From JBEVNR01 sp040507985 (GTDB lineage Bacteria > Pseudomonadota > Alphaproteobacteria > Rickettsiales > UBA6187), in NCBI GenBank assembly GCA_040507985.1, contig JBEVNR010000025.1:1-47254 (forward strand): a stretch of DNA of 47,254 bases, given 5' to 3'. The position numbers and the translations under genes are program-made. A model generated the notes under the pieces. That model was not told where the DNA came from, did not search any database, and saw only the letters and a program-made list of their open reading frames with translations. Shown here one piece after another: positions 17,301 through 24,708 of this stretch. How positions within the stretch are numbered: position 1 is the stretch's first letter; every line of letters starts with the position of its first letter.

Positions 17301-17668
17301 AGATAGACCACCTTCGCGCCGTATTTTTTAGCGACGGATTCTATCCGGCTTTGGCGCGCGTAGCTCTTGACGTACACCGTCGCCTTCGCTCCGCCTATCT
17401 GCGCGAACGCCTCCTTCAGCGTCGCCGTGGAATCGAAGAGCAGGGTTTGCTCGTCCGCAAAAAACTCGTGCCAGTAGAAGGCGCGTTTTTTGTCGAATCC
17501 CCAGAGAAAGGCGACGGGTTTTTGCGGGTCGAAATACTGCCAAAATTCCGCCTGGTAGTCTATTTCGGCGTATTTGCGTTTTTTATGCGCACGGTAGAGG
17601 CGCAGCAAGAATTTGCTAAGATGGGAATGGGGATTTTTCTTGTAGATGTTTATCGCGAGTTTGATCAT
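14321..17668 (-). CDS. Two-headed glycosyltransferase: KpsC-like, helical repeats, GT9/OGT-like
   Basis: The 1115-residue protein appears to have three parts. Residues 1 to about 370 resemble capsule polysaccharide proteins of the KpsC/KpsS kind (Kdo transferases that start the lipid linker), with the hallmark GKPFYAGCGLTED near 300. Residues about 390-800 are alpha-helical and repeat-like, as in TPR solenoids. The last 280 residues match the GT-B half found in TPR-linked and heptosyltransferase-like enzymes: PIVGISWASS, FVNLQYDNP, then DLDGVAALMTCMDVIIAPATTVVELAGALG. The ATG at 17668 has AAGGGG upstream. The gene follows the M16 peptidase gene and a 15-G tract and overlaps a small membrane protein gene. 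It probably builds a capsule or other surface glycan; substrates are unknown. Confidence 0.8.
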   Translation of the reverse strand: MIKLAINIYKKNPHSHLSKFLLRLYRAHKKRKYAEIDYQAEFWQYFDPQKPVAFLWGFDKKRAFYWHEFFADEQTLLFDSTATLKEAFAQIGGAKATVYVKSYARQSRIESVAKKYGAKVVYLARGLIGHPTRLSFPACFKILNPDDATPSPELVEEAKKLRRLYVELGINYMGSPSFIDTEKYLGVTLGERILVVAGKPRGMLAGARAAKARLRLTETALRENPSANVYVMDDSKRHAYVPMERTVRIDGKKRSYFLVRKPLRPVDMIAACDVVYTNGAPHALDAVIREKRVIVTGKPFYAGCGLTEDRAKGAFHQKTPVTIDEFFARHYLLNTKYPYGSGDRVKGMLATMLEAGGRYDLARDKKSLNAKNNAHSLNALSESDNNIALLASAMGGYDVSEGIRNIWSFPIKIASKTYYRVIAAAFLGVAYKNKKLLPHVFTALQKSVPGDVIIQETVDLLRYTHDLSFLPQIEEVTFSQDKFKESQELLLRIIESKKADADAGERSASKKLVTHANIAFEKKLAVTLKNRRNVEGAKKALLRLLLSGFSHKDVFMHVADVAASQFDFIGAAEINKIAGVIGGDFPKALQDRVKHLYVAGEGKAMAVGMAKALIINPSFAERITFFPGLLRDTFGDVPFERAFQEMVRGRLSVQRRDANDEIKLAKADMHCERHDEQYRRIQRIKEKNPQYYSLLLLYYIHTGNHDKARSIAEGMITKFPGLNAFREAVTLAVRMDDYAWAKQLFSLAENKSVQKSGSLISEMLYRKYNFGVGNIHDAYKSFRALKKCQTLKEQFPEKYVQSSEQLAIDAGSLAIFAIFGPGDELRFASLYREFLRLYEAKKICISCGDKLYALMVRSFPEIEIFPIARLRDLHYSAELSRYNLLPHSDLVDVFDNNALDAMERCDAFTLVTDQICEVVQDKQSIPGTPYLIADDARQAFFRSRLPGDGKPIVGISWASSLRTFSRNEHYLKIEDLQPVFDQFAGRAHFVNLQYDNPVTELAWVAEHCAAPIVHFDDLDQYNDLDGVAALMTCMDVIIAPATTVVELAGALGRQTLLLSNSSELHWREIDERGTDVWHHSVRHVRGDIVGDKKSLVANLIKTLEETLRGEQAHAA

Positions 17669-17714
17669 GCCGCCGCCCCTTGGAAAGAGGAGAGGCGAGA
17701 CGGGCTATTTTTCC

Positions 17715-17807
17715 TTACGCACAACCATGAGGCGACGAACGGAAAATATGCTCTCTCGGGGGGGGGGGGGGGCTAGCTACCGCGAAGATAATATGTGCAT
17801 TTTGCAT
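17715..17807 (-). other. Upstream frame carrying the homopolymer tract
   Basis: From the ATG at 17807, eight bases after the M16 peptidase stop codon, a frame runs through the C-tract (a Pro run) and ends at 17715 with the 15 bases given. With one base more, or two fewer, the frame instead stays open to a TGA that overlaps the glycosyltransferase ATG as ATGA. No ribosome binding site is obvious. It may be a leader that couples translation in one length state only. Confidence 0.25.
17758..17772 (+). repeat. 15-base G homopolymer (C-tract in the operon sense)
   Basis: Fifteen consecutive G on the + strand lie about 90 bases before the glycosyltransferase start codon. Tracts of this length slip readily during replication and are typical of phase-variable loci. 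It lies outside the annotated coding frames but inside the short upstream frame at 17715-17807. Its exact length may be uncertain in a short-read assembly. Confidence 0.9.
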
Positions 17808-17814
17808 GGGAATG

Positions 17815-19098
17815 TTATATCGCCGCTTTTTCGGCCGCCGCTTCGCTTCCTTCCGGCCCGACATAGGCGCGCGCGAGCGGAACGCCGGAATTGAGCAGCG
17901 ATAGCGCGGCGTTTTTAATGTCTATCGTGGTAACGGATTCGGCTTTGCGCATAATCTCCGACAGCGAATCGACCTTTCCGTGCAAGGCAAGGCGCGTGGC
18001 GACGTAGTTGGCGACGAAAGAGCTGCGCTCTTGCTGCATCAGCATCGAGGCGCGCACCTGGTTGAGGGCGCGCACGCGTTCCTTTTCCTGCACTCCGTCG
18101 GCGAGGCGCCGCAATTCGTCCAGCATGACCTGCGTCATTTCGGGAAGCTTTTCCGGAGAGCATCCGCCGTACAACGAAAACAACCCGACGTCGGAATAAA
18201 GCGTCGTAAAGGCCGACACCGAATAGGCAAGGCCCCGCTTTTCCCGCACCTCCTGAAACAAGCGCGACGACATGCCGCCGCCCAGCACGATGGCGAGCAA
18301 TTGGTAAGCGAGATAATTTTCGTCGCGATAGGAAGGGCAGGGGAGGGCGAGGGCCAGGTTCGATTGGTCCAGCTCGCGCGTTAATCCCCGATACTCGCCG
18401 GCAAACGGGGAGGGAACGCGTTCCGCCGGAGCGGAGGCGGAAACGGGAACGGCGGAAAAAACCTTTGACAAGCCTTCGGCCATCGCCTCCGGATCGACGT
18501 TGCCGGCGACCGAGACGATCATCCGCTTGCCGTCGTAATGCTCTTGCATGAATCCGGTTAAATCGGCGCTCTTATAGCCGCGAATATGGTCTTCGGTGCC
18601 GAGGATGGACCGCCCCATCGGCGCCGATCCGAAGCAGGATTGCTGAAAAATTTCAAACAACGCCTCTTCGGGAGAGTCGTAGGTCATGAAAATTTCTTGC
18701 AAAATGACGTTGCGCTCTTTTTCCAGCTCGACGTCGCAGAAAATGGAATGGAGGATGATGTCGGAGAGAATGTCTATCGCGACGTCGGCGTGCTCCGTCA
18801 GCACCCGCGCGTAATACGAGGTGTGCTCTTGCCCGGTGCCGGCGTTGAGATGGCCGCCGATCATGTCGAATTCTTCCGCGATGTCTTTCGCGGTGCGGGT
18901 TTCGGTGCCCTTAAACGCCATATGCTCAAGAAAATGCGCGACGCCGCTTTGCCGCAAGGTTTCGTCCCGGCTTCCCGCCGACACGCTGACGTTAATCGAC
19001 GTCGTTTGCGTGTAAGGCATGGGCGTGACGGCAATGCGCAAGCCGTTATCTAGCCGGCGAACGAAGGGGGAGGGAAAGCGGGCGTCCGTATGAAACAA
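17815..19098 (-). CDS. M16-family zinc peptidase
   Basis: This 427-residue protein is like the mitochondrial processing peptidase beta subunit and bacterial M16B peptidases such as YmxG. The inverted zinc motif HFLEH is at 55-59, with the third ligand glutamate near 135 in ERNVILQEI. The C-terminal half holds the R/Y substrate-binding motif region (EVREKRGLAYSVSA). The start codon appears to be TTG at 19098, since the next in-frame Met is inside the conserved fold. It may degrade peptides or process proteins; no signal peptide is seen. It lies nine bases after the esterase gene and just before the glycosyltransferase. Confidence 0.93.
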   Translation of the reverse strand: MFHTDARFPSPFVRRLDNGLRIAVTPMPYTQTTSINVSVSAGSRDETLRQSGVAHFLEHMAFKGTETRTAKDIAEEFDMIGGHLNAGTGQEHTSYYARVLTEHADVAIDILSDIILHSIFCDVELEKERNVILQEIFMTYDSPEEALFEIFQQSCFGSAPMGRSILGTEDHIRGYKSADLTGFMQEHYDGKRMIVSVAGNVDPEAMAEGLSKVFSAVPVSASAPAERVPSPFAGEYRGLTRELDQSNLALALPCPSYRDENYLAYQLLAIVLGGGMSSRLFQEVREKRGLAYSVSAFTTLYSDVGLFSLYGGCSPEKLPEMTQVMLDELRRLADGVQEKERVRALNQVRASMLMQQERSSFVANYVATRLALHGKVDSLSEIMRKAESVTTIDIKNAALSLLNSGVPLARAYVGPEGSEAAAEKAAI

Positions 19099-19107
19099 GA
19101 TGATTCT

Positions 19108-19803
19108 CTATAAGGGGTGATCGGGAGATTTCGGGGCTAGCGCTTCCGTCGCCATGCGTAAGCCGATCTGCATTCCGCCTTGGTCTATGCCGTGGCCGAG
19201 CGTTTGGTTGGCAAAGCCGCGCACCGGCACGCCGGCGGCTTGCAGACGATGCTTCGCCTCTTCAAATGCAGAAAACGGCACCACTTGATCGGCGCGTCCG
19301 TGAACCAGGCAGACGGGCGTTTTCGAGATATATTCGTATGACGTGCTTTCGTCGCCGAGCAATGCTCCGGAATAGGCCAGCACCGCGCCCAGCTTTCTAT
19401 CGCGTCGCAGCGCCACGTGCAGCGCCGTCATCGCCCCTTGCGAAAAGCCGAAAAGCACGATGCGCGACGGAGCGATTTTGTAATATTTAATGAAATAATC
19501 GATCGCCTCGTTAAGGTATGAGGCGGCTTTCTTCACTTCTTTATACAGCGCCGTCTCGCTGCGATCCGCAAAATCGAACCATTGAAACCCCTGGGGATTC
19601 ATCGCGCAAGGGAAGGGGGCGTTCGGCACGAACATATACGTTGACGGAAGTTTTTCGGCGAAATTTTGAGCCACTCCGAACAGGTCGCTTGCGTCGGCGC
19701 CTAACCCATGAAGAAAAATCATCACCGAATCCACCGGAAGGCGCGTCGCCGCGACGCTGCGACCTTGTAGTCGAAGAGGAGGCAAAACGGCGGAATCGGG
19801 CAT
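19108..19803 (-). CDS. Phospholipase/carboxylesterase-family alpha/beta hydrolase
   Basis: The 231-residue protein belongs to the acyl-protein thioesterase/carboxylesterase group. The nucleophile elbow is GFSQG with S121, the acid is D172 in HGRADQVVP, and the base is H204 in TLGHGID. The oxyanion region is FLHGLGAD near 30-37. It probably hydrolyses short acyl esters or lysophospholipids in the cytoplasm; the substrate cannot be read from sequence. It starts the leftward run esterase - M16 peptidase - glycosyltransferase - small membrane protein and faces away from the curlin-like gene at 19948. Confidence 0.92.
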   Translation of the reverse strand: MPDSAVLPPLRLQGRSVAATRLPVDSVMIFLHGLGADASDLFGVAQNFAEKLPSTYMFVPNAPFPCAMNPQGFQWFDFADRSETALYKEVKKAASYLNEAIDYFIKYYKIAPSRIVLFGFSQGAMTALHVALRRDRKLGAVLAYSGALLGDESTSYEYISKTPVCLVHGRADQVVPFSAFEEAKHRLQAAGVPVRGFANQTLGHGIDQGGMQIGLRMATEALAPKSPDHPL

Positions 19804-19947
19804 AAGAAAACTCTTTCGTCGCGTGCGTTTTTAAGCGGTTTCATGTATAGCGCCCTTATGACGTCGCTACAAGATTAAATCTTGACGCTTATCCCTTCAA
19901 AATATAGAAATAGTGAGATGTATGGGACGAGACAGGCGAGGTGCGGT

Positions 19948-20262
19948 ATGCAGGCGCGGTATCTTTCGTTAGGGGTAATTCTCTATTTTTCGGTCGCAAC
20001 GGCGCAAGACGGCGCTAATTCGGCGCAAATTACGCAACGCGGCGCCGGGAACGTTGCGTCCGTTCGCCAATTTGCGTCTCCGCAAGGAAAAAAACGCGCC
20101 GCTCTAGCCAATCCAATCGTTGCCGGAGAAAAAGAAAACGTCGTCGATATAAGGCAAGCGGGCACGCGCAATCGATACGACGTGAAACAAAACGGGGAGC
20201 GCGCCTTTCTTTCAACGGGCGCTTCCCCGTCGTCCGCCGCCATCAGACAGGCGGGCCAATGA
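19948..20262 (+). CDS. Secreted curlin-repeat protein (CsgA/B-like, short)
   Basis: The ATG at 19948, with GAGGTG upstream, gives 104 residues with a signal peptide (about MQARYLSLGVILYFSVATAQ). The mature part has a near-perfect curli repeat, QRGAGNVASVRQ, which fits Q-x-G-x-G-N-x-A-x3-Q. Further partial units (IRQAGTRNRYDVKQNG and AAIRQAGQ) follow, one of them at the C-terminus. Curli subunits stack such repeats into extracellular amyloid; a protein with so few units would be closer to a nucleator or minor subunit. No csgE, csgF or csgG-like secretion genes are in the window. It overlaps the next gene by four bases (ATGA). A longer frame from 19882 would hide the signal peptide and is rejected. 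Confidence 0.7.
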   Translation: MQARYLSLGVILYFSVATAQDGANSAQITQRGAGNVASVRQFASPQGKKRAALANPIVAGEKENVVDIRQAGTRNRYDVKQNGERAFLSTGASPSSAAIRQAGQ

Positions 20263-20456
20263 CGGACGCGCCTAACGACGGAAAATATATCGTCGAATTC
20301 GTGCGGCTCGGAGAATATGTGAAAGTGACCGCCGTCGATCCCGTCAGCTTGCGCGAGGCGTCGGTCGTTATGGCCGTTCGCGGCCTCACGCGTTCTTATA
20401 TGGAGCGGACCGCGATACGCAAGTTGGAAAGCATGCTCTCTTCAAGCGGAGGGTAG
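20259..20456 (+). CDS. Short conserved protein (DUF6898-like)
   Basis: The 65-residue product (YIVEFVRLGEYVKVTAVDPVSLREA, split at about residues 10-34, then a C-terminal helix with AIRKLE) resembles a short family found in many alphaproteobacteria; I recall it as DUF6898 but could not check. It has no signal peptide or membrane helix. A beta-strand pair and one helix are predicted by eye. Its start overlaps the curlin-like stop codon and it ends 12 bases before uvrC, so all three are probably cotranscribed. The function is unknown. Confidence 0.7.
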   Translation: MTDAPNDGKYIVEFVRLGEYVKVTAVDPVSLREASVVMAVRGLTRSYMERTAIRKLESMLSSSGG

Positions 20457-20468
20457 CGCGGCGTTCCG

Positions 20469-22343
20469 ATGCGTCATCCCGACGAAAACGCACCGTCCTT
20501 GAGCAAGGGCGCGGCCATTATTAAAACCTTCGCCGAACGCTTGCCCGAAGCGCCGGGCGTGTACCGCATGCTTGGCGCGAATAAAGACGTGCTATATGTC
20601 GGCAAGGCGCGCAACCTCCAAAAACGCGTCTTCTCCTATGCGAGGCCGCAAGGCTCATCCTATCGCATTCAGCACATGATCGCCCTCACGCGCGACATGG
20701 CGTTCGTGACCACCGAGACGGAATCCGCCGCCCTGTTGCTTGAGGCCACGCTCATCAAGGAGCTAAAGCCGCGCTTCAACATCATCATGCGCGACGACAA
20801 ATCCTATCCGTTCATTTTTATCGACCGCTCGCACGACTTTCCCCGCATATCGAAATTTCGCGGAGCCAGAACGCGAAAAGGGGAGTATTTCGGCCCGTTT
20901 CCTAACGTCGGCGCGGTGGACGAGGCTATTAAGAACGTGCGGACGGCCTTTTTGCTGCGTTCCTGCTCCGATGGATTTTTCGGCGCGCGGAAACGCCCGT
21001 GCATGGAATACCAGATCAAGCGCTGTTCGGCGCCCTGCATGGGTTACGTCTCGAAAGAGCGTTACGCCAAGGATATGAAAGACGCCGAAGACGCGCTAAG
21101 CGGCAACGGCGGCGAGCGCATTTTAACGCAATGGCGCGACGCGATGGACGCGGCGTCCATCGCCACGGAATACGAAAAAGCGCTCGAATACCGCAACCGC
21201 ATTCGCGCGGCGACCGTGTTGCTCGCCTCGCGTACTAAAGACCCGGCGGGCATGAAGGACGCACACGTCATCGGCTATGCGGCGGAGAGCGGGTATGGCT
21301 GCATAAACGTCGTCTATTATAAAGACGGAGCCATCGTCGGCACCGCGCCGTTTTTTATCGACGTGACCGACGACGAATCCGCGTCTGCCGCGCTGGAAGA
21401 GGCGCTCAGCCGATTTTACGCCGAAAATCCGCCCCCGGCCGATATCGTACTGCCCGTCGCGCTTCCCGACGCCGGGCTTGTCGATACGCTTAGCGAAATG
21501 CGCGGAGGAAAGGTGCGAGCGCTTGTTCCTCAACGGGGCGAGAAGAAAGCCGCGCTCGACAAGGCCGAAAGCGACGCGCTGCTCGCGCTTCGGCAATACG
21601 CCGCCCAAAAAGCCAGGCAATCGCAATTGGTCAGGCAAACGGAAGAATTGTTCCGCTTGCCGCGTCCGCTTAAACGCATCGAAATTTACGACAACAGCCA
21701 TATTTCCGGCACGTCGGCGGTGGGGTGCATGGTGGTGGCGGGGCGCGAGGGATTCGTCAAAAACCAATATCGTCGCTTTACCATAAAAGACGAAGCGACC
21801 GTCCCAGGCGACGATTACGCCATGATGCGGGAGGTGATGCGTCGCCGTTTTACGCGACTGAAAGATGACGCCCCCGCCTATACGCCGGACGTGTGGCCGG
21901 ACTTAGTATTGATCGACGGCGGGAAAGGCCAGCTTAGCGCCGTCATGCAGGCGATAGGTGCGCTAGGCCATGATTTTAACGCGATCACCTTCGTCGGCGT
22001 CTCGAAAGGGAAGGATCGCAACGCCGGGCGGGAATGGTTTCACCGCGAGGGTGACGCGCCCTTCCAATTGCCGGAGGGCGACGCGACGCTTCGCTATTTG
22101 CAGATATTGCGCGACGAGGCGCACCGCTACGCCATCGGCACGCACCGCACGAAGAGGGCAAAATCGATGCGGCAATCGGCGCTTGAAGACGTGCCGGGCG
22201 TGGGCGCCAAGCGCCGGCGCGCCCTGCTGCGCTTTTTCGGCTCCGCCGACGCCGTGAAGCAGGCGCCGCCCGATAAAATTGCGCTCGTCGAAGGGGTCGA
22301 CGCCACCATGGCCCGGCGAATTTACGAATATTTTCGGGGATAA
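20469..22343 (+). CDS. uvrC: Excinuclease ABC subunit C
   Basis: UvrC cuts on both sides of a DNA lesion in nucleotide excision repair, after UvrA and UvrB have found it. The 624-residue length is normal. The GIY-YIG nuclease domain is N-terminal (GVYRMLG and DVLYVGKARNLQKR, about 31-60), a cysteine cluster lies in the middle (CMEYQIKRCSAPC, about 178-190), the UVR helix that contacts UvrB is near 225-260 (EKALEYRNRIRA), and the RNase H-like second nuclease has its DGG motif (LIDGGKGQ). Tandem helix-hairpin-helix motifs end the protein (DVPGVGAKRRRALL). The start has only a distant ribosome binding site. Confidence 0.97.
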   Translation: MRHPDENAPSLSKGAAIIKTFAERLPEAPGVYRMLGANKDVLYVGKARNLQKRVFSYARPQGSSYRIQHMIALTRDMAFVTTETESAALLLEATLIKELKPRFNIIMRDDKSYPFIFIDRSHDFPRISKFRGARTRKGEYFGPFPNVGAVDEAIKNVRTAFLLRSCSDGFFGARKRPCMEYQIKRCSAPCMGYVSKERYAKDMKDAEDALSGNGGERILTQWRDAMDAASIATEYEKALEYRNRIRAATVLLASRTKDPAGMKDAHVIGYAAESGYGCINVVYYKDGAIVGTAPFFIDVTDDESASAALEEALSRFYAENPPPADIVLPVALPDAGLVDTLSEMRGGKVRALVPQRGEKKAALDKAESDALLALRQYAAQKARQSQLVRQTEELFRLPRPLKRIEIYDNSHISGTSAVGCMVVAGREGFVKNQYRRFTIKDEATVPGDDYAMMREVMRRRFTRLKDDAPAYTPDVWPDLVLIDGGKGQLSAVMQAIGALGHDFNAITFVGVSKGKDRNAGREWFHREGDAPFQLPEGDATLRYLQILRDEAHRYAIGTHRTKRAKSMRQSALEDVPGVGAKRRRALLRFFGSADAVKQAPPDKIALVEGVDATMARRIYEYFRG

Positions 22344-22409
22344 AAAGACTTTTTTAAAACGAAACGCATGCCTTTGATCTATTCTGAAACGGATACGCCA
22401 CCTATAATA

Positions 22410-22432
22410 GGACTGACGGGATGCGTCAGTCC
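22410..22432 (+). terminator. 9-bp perfect hairpin between uvrC and the sensor kinase
   Basis: GGACTGACG (22410-22418) pairs with CGTCAGTCC (22424-22432) around a GGATG loop. It lies 66 bases after the uvrC stop codon and 21 before the kinase ATG. No T-run follows, so it may be an attenuator, a Rho-assisted end or a protein-binding site rather than a simple terminator. Confidence 0.4.
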
Positions 22433-22453
22433 CATAAACTTTCCCGGTAAAGA

Positions 22454-24355
22454 ATGACCTCGATTTTCGCCTATTTTCGCCGCTTTCCGCCCTTCGACAA
22501 GGCCGCTCCGTTGTTCGAGGCCATGGGCGCGCGCACCAAATGGCTGGTCGGCGTGCTGTTCGCCCTATGTTTTTGCTCCATCGTCGCCACGGTCATGGCG
22601 GTCGTCACCCCGGATTCTCCGCTCGGGCCGGATCCCCGCTACGTGCTTGGACTTATCATCGCCGACAGTTCGCTCATTTTTACGCTGCTCGTTATCATCA
22701 CCAGGCGCATATTGCGGTTGGCCGAAGAGCGGCGCAGCGGAAAAGGATCGTATTTGCAGTCGCGCATCGCCAAATTGTTTTCGCTCGTCGCGCTGGTGCC
22801 GACGGTAGCGATGATGGCGTTTTCGGTGATATTGTTCAATTACGGCATCCGCTCGTGGTTCAACACGAAAGTAAGCGCCGCCATATCGAATTCGCTTCTC
22901 GTGGCGGAGTCGTATTTAAAGGAGCATCGCACGATCATCGAGGCCGACATACTCGGCATGGCGAACGACTTAAATCGCAACGCCTTCCTGCTGCGCGAGG
23001 ACCAGGAGTCGTTGGGCCGCAAGCTTGGGGTGATAGCGGCGGTGAGGAAGGTGCCGGAGGCGCTGTTGTTTCAATATGGCAAGGGGCGCCACATCGACCT
23101 GCTCGCGCGCAGCAACATGACGATCGCGCTGGAATTTTATTTGGATTCCCTCACGGAAGAGCAATTGGAGCGCGCGGAAAACGGCGAGTTGGTCGTCATC
23201 ACCGATAGCGACGACGAGCGTGTGATGGCCTTGCTGCGGCTGGAGAATTTCGTCGACACCTACGTATTTATCGGGCGGTTCGTCGATAAGGCCATCCTCA
23301 ACTATATCGACCTGACCGAAGGCGCGGCCCACGAATATTTACGCACCGAAAAAGACGTGTCGCGCTTGCAGGTGCAGTTTTTCATCGCGTTCCTGCTTAT
23401 TTCCCTGATCGTCGTGCTGTGCGTCATTTGGTACGGCATCGCCTTTGCCGCGAAAATAGCCAGACCCATCAGCGACCTCGCGCGCGCCACTTCCGACATA
23501 GCGAAGGGCGATTTTGCGGTGCGGGTGCCCGCGCCTGATTCTTATCCCGAAATACGGGCCTTGACCGATTCGTTCAATCGGATGGGAAGCACGCTTGCGG
23601 TGCAGCAAAAAGAGCTTATTTCCGCCCAACGGCACCGCGCTTGGTCCGACGTCGCGCGGCGGATCGCCCATGAGATTAAAAATCCGCTCACGCCGATACG
23701 ACTTTCCGCCGAACGCATGCGCAAAAAATTGAAACGCGCCGACGCCTATGACGACGCCGCCAAGCGTTACGTGGAAACGACGCTGCGCAACGTCGACCAA
23801 ATTCAGGCCATGATCGAGGAATTTACCGTCTTCGCCAAAATGCGCCCCCCCACCTTGACGGCGCAAGATTGCGTCCCTATCGTTCGCCATGCGATGGCGA
23901 CGCAAGAAATTGCCTGTAGGTTGCCGAACGTCTCTTTTAGATTGCGCGTTGCGGAAGGGTTGAGGATTTTCGTCGAATGTGACGAAGGAAAAATGCTGCA
24001 AATCTTAGGCAATATTCTTAAAAACGCGACCGAAGCGGTCGAAGAAAGGTTGGAGGGCGCCGTCGGCAACCGTCTAAAACATTTTCGCGGAGCGGTGGAA
24101 ATCAGCGTGTTCGCCATGGAAGAGGCGTGCTGCATCGTCGTCAGCGACAACGGTGGGGGCTTTCCGCCCTACATGCTTGAAAACCTGACCGAACCATACG
24201 TCACCAGCAAGAAAAAAGGCATGGGGCTAGGACTTGCCATCGTCAAAAAACTGGTAGAGGACCATCGCGGTAAAATCGACTTTAGCAACGGGGACGGCGG
24301 CGTGGCGCAAGTGGCGCTGGTGTTTCCGTTGGTGAGGGAAGAACGCGGAACATAG
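22454..24355 (+). CDS. NtrY-like sensor histidine kinase
   Basis: This 633-residue membrane kinase has the NtrY plan: three N-terminal membrane segments (about 30-52, 64-84, 105-130), a periplasmic part, a fourth segment near 310-330 and a HAMP linker with IARPISDLARATSDI (about 335-350). The phospho-acceptor is H406 in AHEIKNPLTPIRLS. The ATPase part has the N box (NILKNATEA), DNGGGF and GMGLGLAIVKKL (near 590). Unlike many NtrY proteins, I see no clear PAS domain between HAMP and the His box. NtrY partners are NtrX regulators that respond to nitrogen or redox state, but no response regulator gene is adjacent, so the partner is elsewhere. Confidence 0.9.
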   Translation: MTSIFAYFRRFPPFDKAAPLFEAMGARTKWLVGVLFALCFCSIVATVMAVVTPDSPLGPDPRYVLGLIIADSSLIFTLLVIITRRILRLAEERRSGKGSYLQSRIAKLFSLVALVPTVAMMAFSVILFNYGIRSWFNTKVSAAISNSLLVAESYLKEHRTIIEADILGMANDLNRNAFLLREDQESLGRKLGVIAAVRKVPEALLFQYGKGRHIDLLARSNMTIALEFYLDSLTEEQLERAENGELVVITDSDDERVMALLRLENFVDTYVFIGRFVDKAILNYIDLTEGAAHEYLRTEKDVSRLQVQFFIAFLLISLIVVLCVIWYGIAFAAKIARPISDLARATSDIAKGDFAVRVPAPDSYPEIRALTDSFNRMGSTLAVQQKELISAQRHRAWSDVARRIAHEIKNPLTPIRLSAERMRKKLKRADAYDDAAKRYVETTLRNVDQIQAMIEEFTVFAKMRPPTLTAQDCVPIVRHAMATQEIACRLPNVSFRLRVAEGLRIFVECDEGKMLQILGNILKNATEAVEERLEGAVGNRLKHFRGAVEISVFAMEEACCIVVSDNGGGFPPYMLENLTEPYVTSKKKGMGLGLAIVKKLVEDHRGKIDFSNGDGGVAQVALVFPLVREERGT

Positions 24356-24382
24356 CGTCGCCGCAGCGACGCGGGAGGTCTT

Positions 24383-24405
24383 TCCGCTGATTTTATGCGG
24401 ATTTT
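24383..24405 (+). terminator. Probable terminator after the sensor kinase gene
   Basis: TCCGC (24383-24387) pairs with GCGGA (24397-24401) across nine bases and is followed by TTTT. A second hairpin just upstream, GCGTCGC/GCGACGC (24355-24372), begins on the last base of the stop codon. Together they form a plausible end for the uvrC-kinase transcript. Confidence 0.5.
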
Positions 24406-24480
24406 CCCCGCTACCGTACATTTTTTCTCCCGTTCTCCGAAATTCCGTCTCAATCCGTTACTTTAGGGCTCGAATTAAAA

Positions 24481-24627
24481 TAGACTTCTTGCATAACCCT
24501 ACTAAAGCGGGCGTCTACGTCGGTTCGTCCGTCCTCGAATCCTCACGTACGGTCTAGTACGCTGCGGTTCTCCGGGCGGGCGAAACCTAGTATCCGCTCC
24601 GCCTTAGCGGGTTATGCAAGAAGTCTA
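24481..24627. repeat. 147-bp imperfect palindromic element
   Basis: TAGACTTCTTGCATAACCC at 24481-24499 is repeated inverted and exact at 24609-24627. The interior continues as an imperfect palindrome: CTAAAGCGG on the left answers CCTTAG with CGG on the right, and the centre is CGTAC-GGTCTA-GTACG. No reading frame is present. It looks like a non-autonomous element (MITE-like) with 19-bp ends, or a large folded repeat. It lies between two convergent genes, the sensor kinase and fmt. No second copy was found in this window. Confidence 0.65.
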
Positions 24628-24678
24628 ATAATTTTGGCTTACGTATCCGCCGGTCAATCGGTTGAAGCGTCCGTCATC

Positions 24679-24708
24679 TCTGCGTAAGCGGGGATCTCAT
24701 GATTTTAT
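24679..24708 (-). repeat. REP-like element, copy 2, at the fmt stop codon
   Basis: Read on the minus strand this is 27/30 identical to 4080-4109. Its first bases overlap the TAA of fmt (24705-24707), so again it lies at the 3' end of a gene in the sense direction. The stem is weaker here because of the three differences. The flanking 24628-24678 holds nothing recognisable. Confidence 0.6.

Noticed and set aside
21123..21767. 214-residue frame antisense to uvrC
   Set aside because: It lies wholly opposite conserved uvrC codons and shows no family motif.
23339..24001. 220-residue frame antisense to the sensor kinase
   Set aside because: It covers the kinase HAMP and His-box codons on the other strand; no plausible start or motif.
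24520..24545. tRNA-like TTCG and CGAATCC stretch
   Set aside because: It is part of the palindromic element; no cloverleaf or acceptor stem can be formed.
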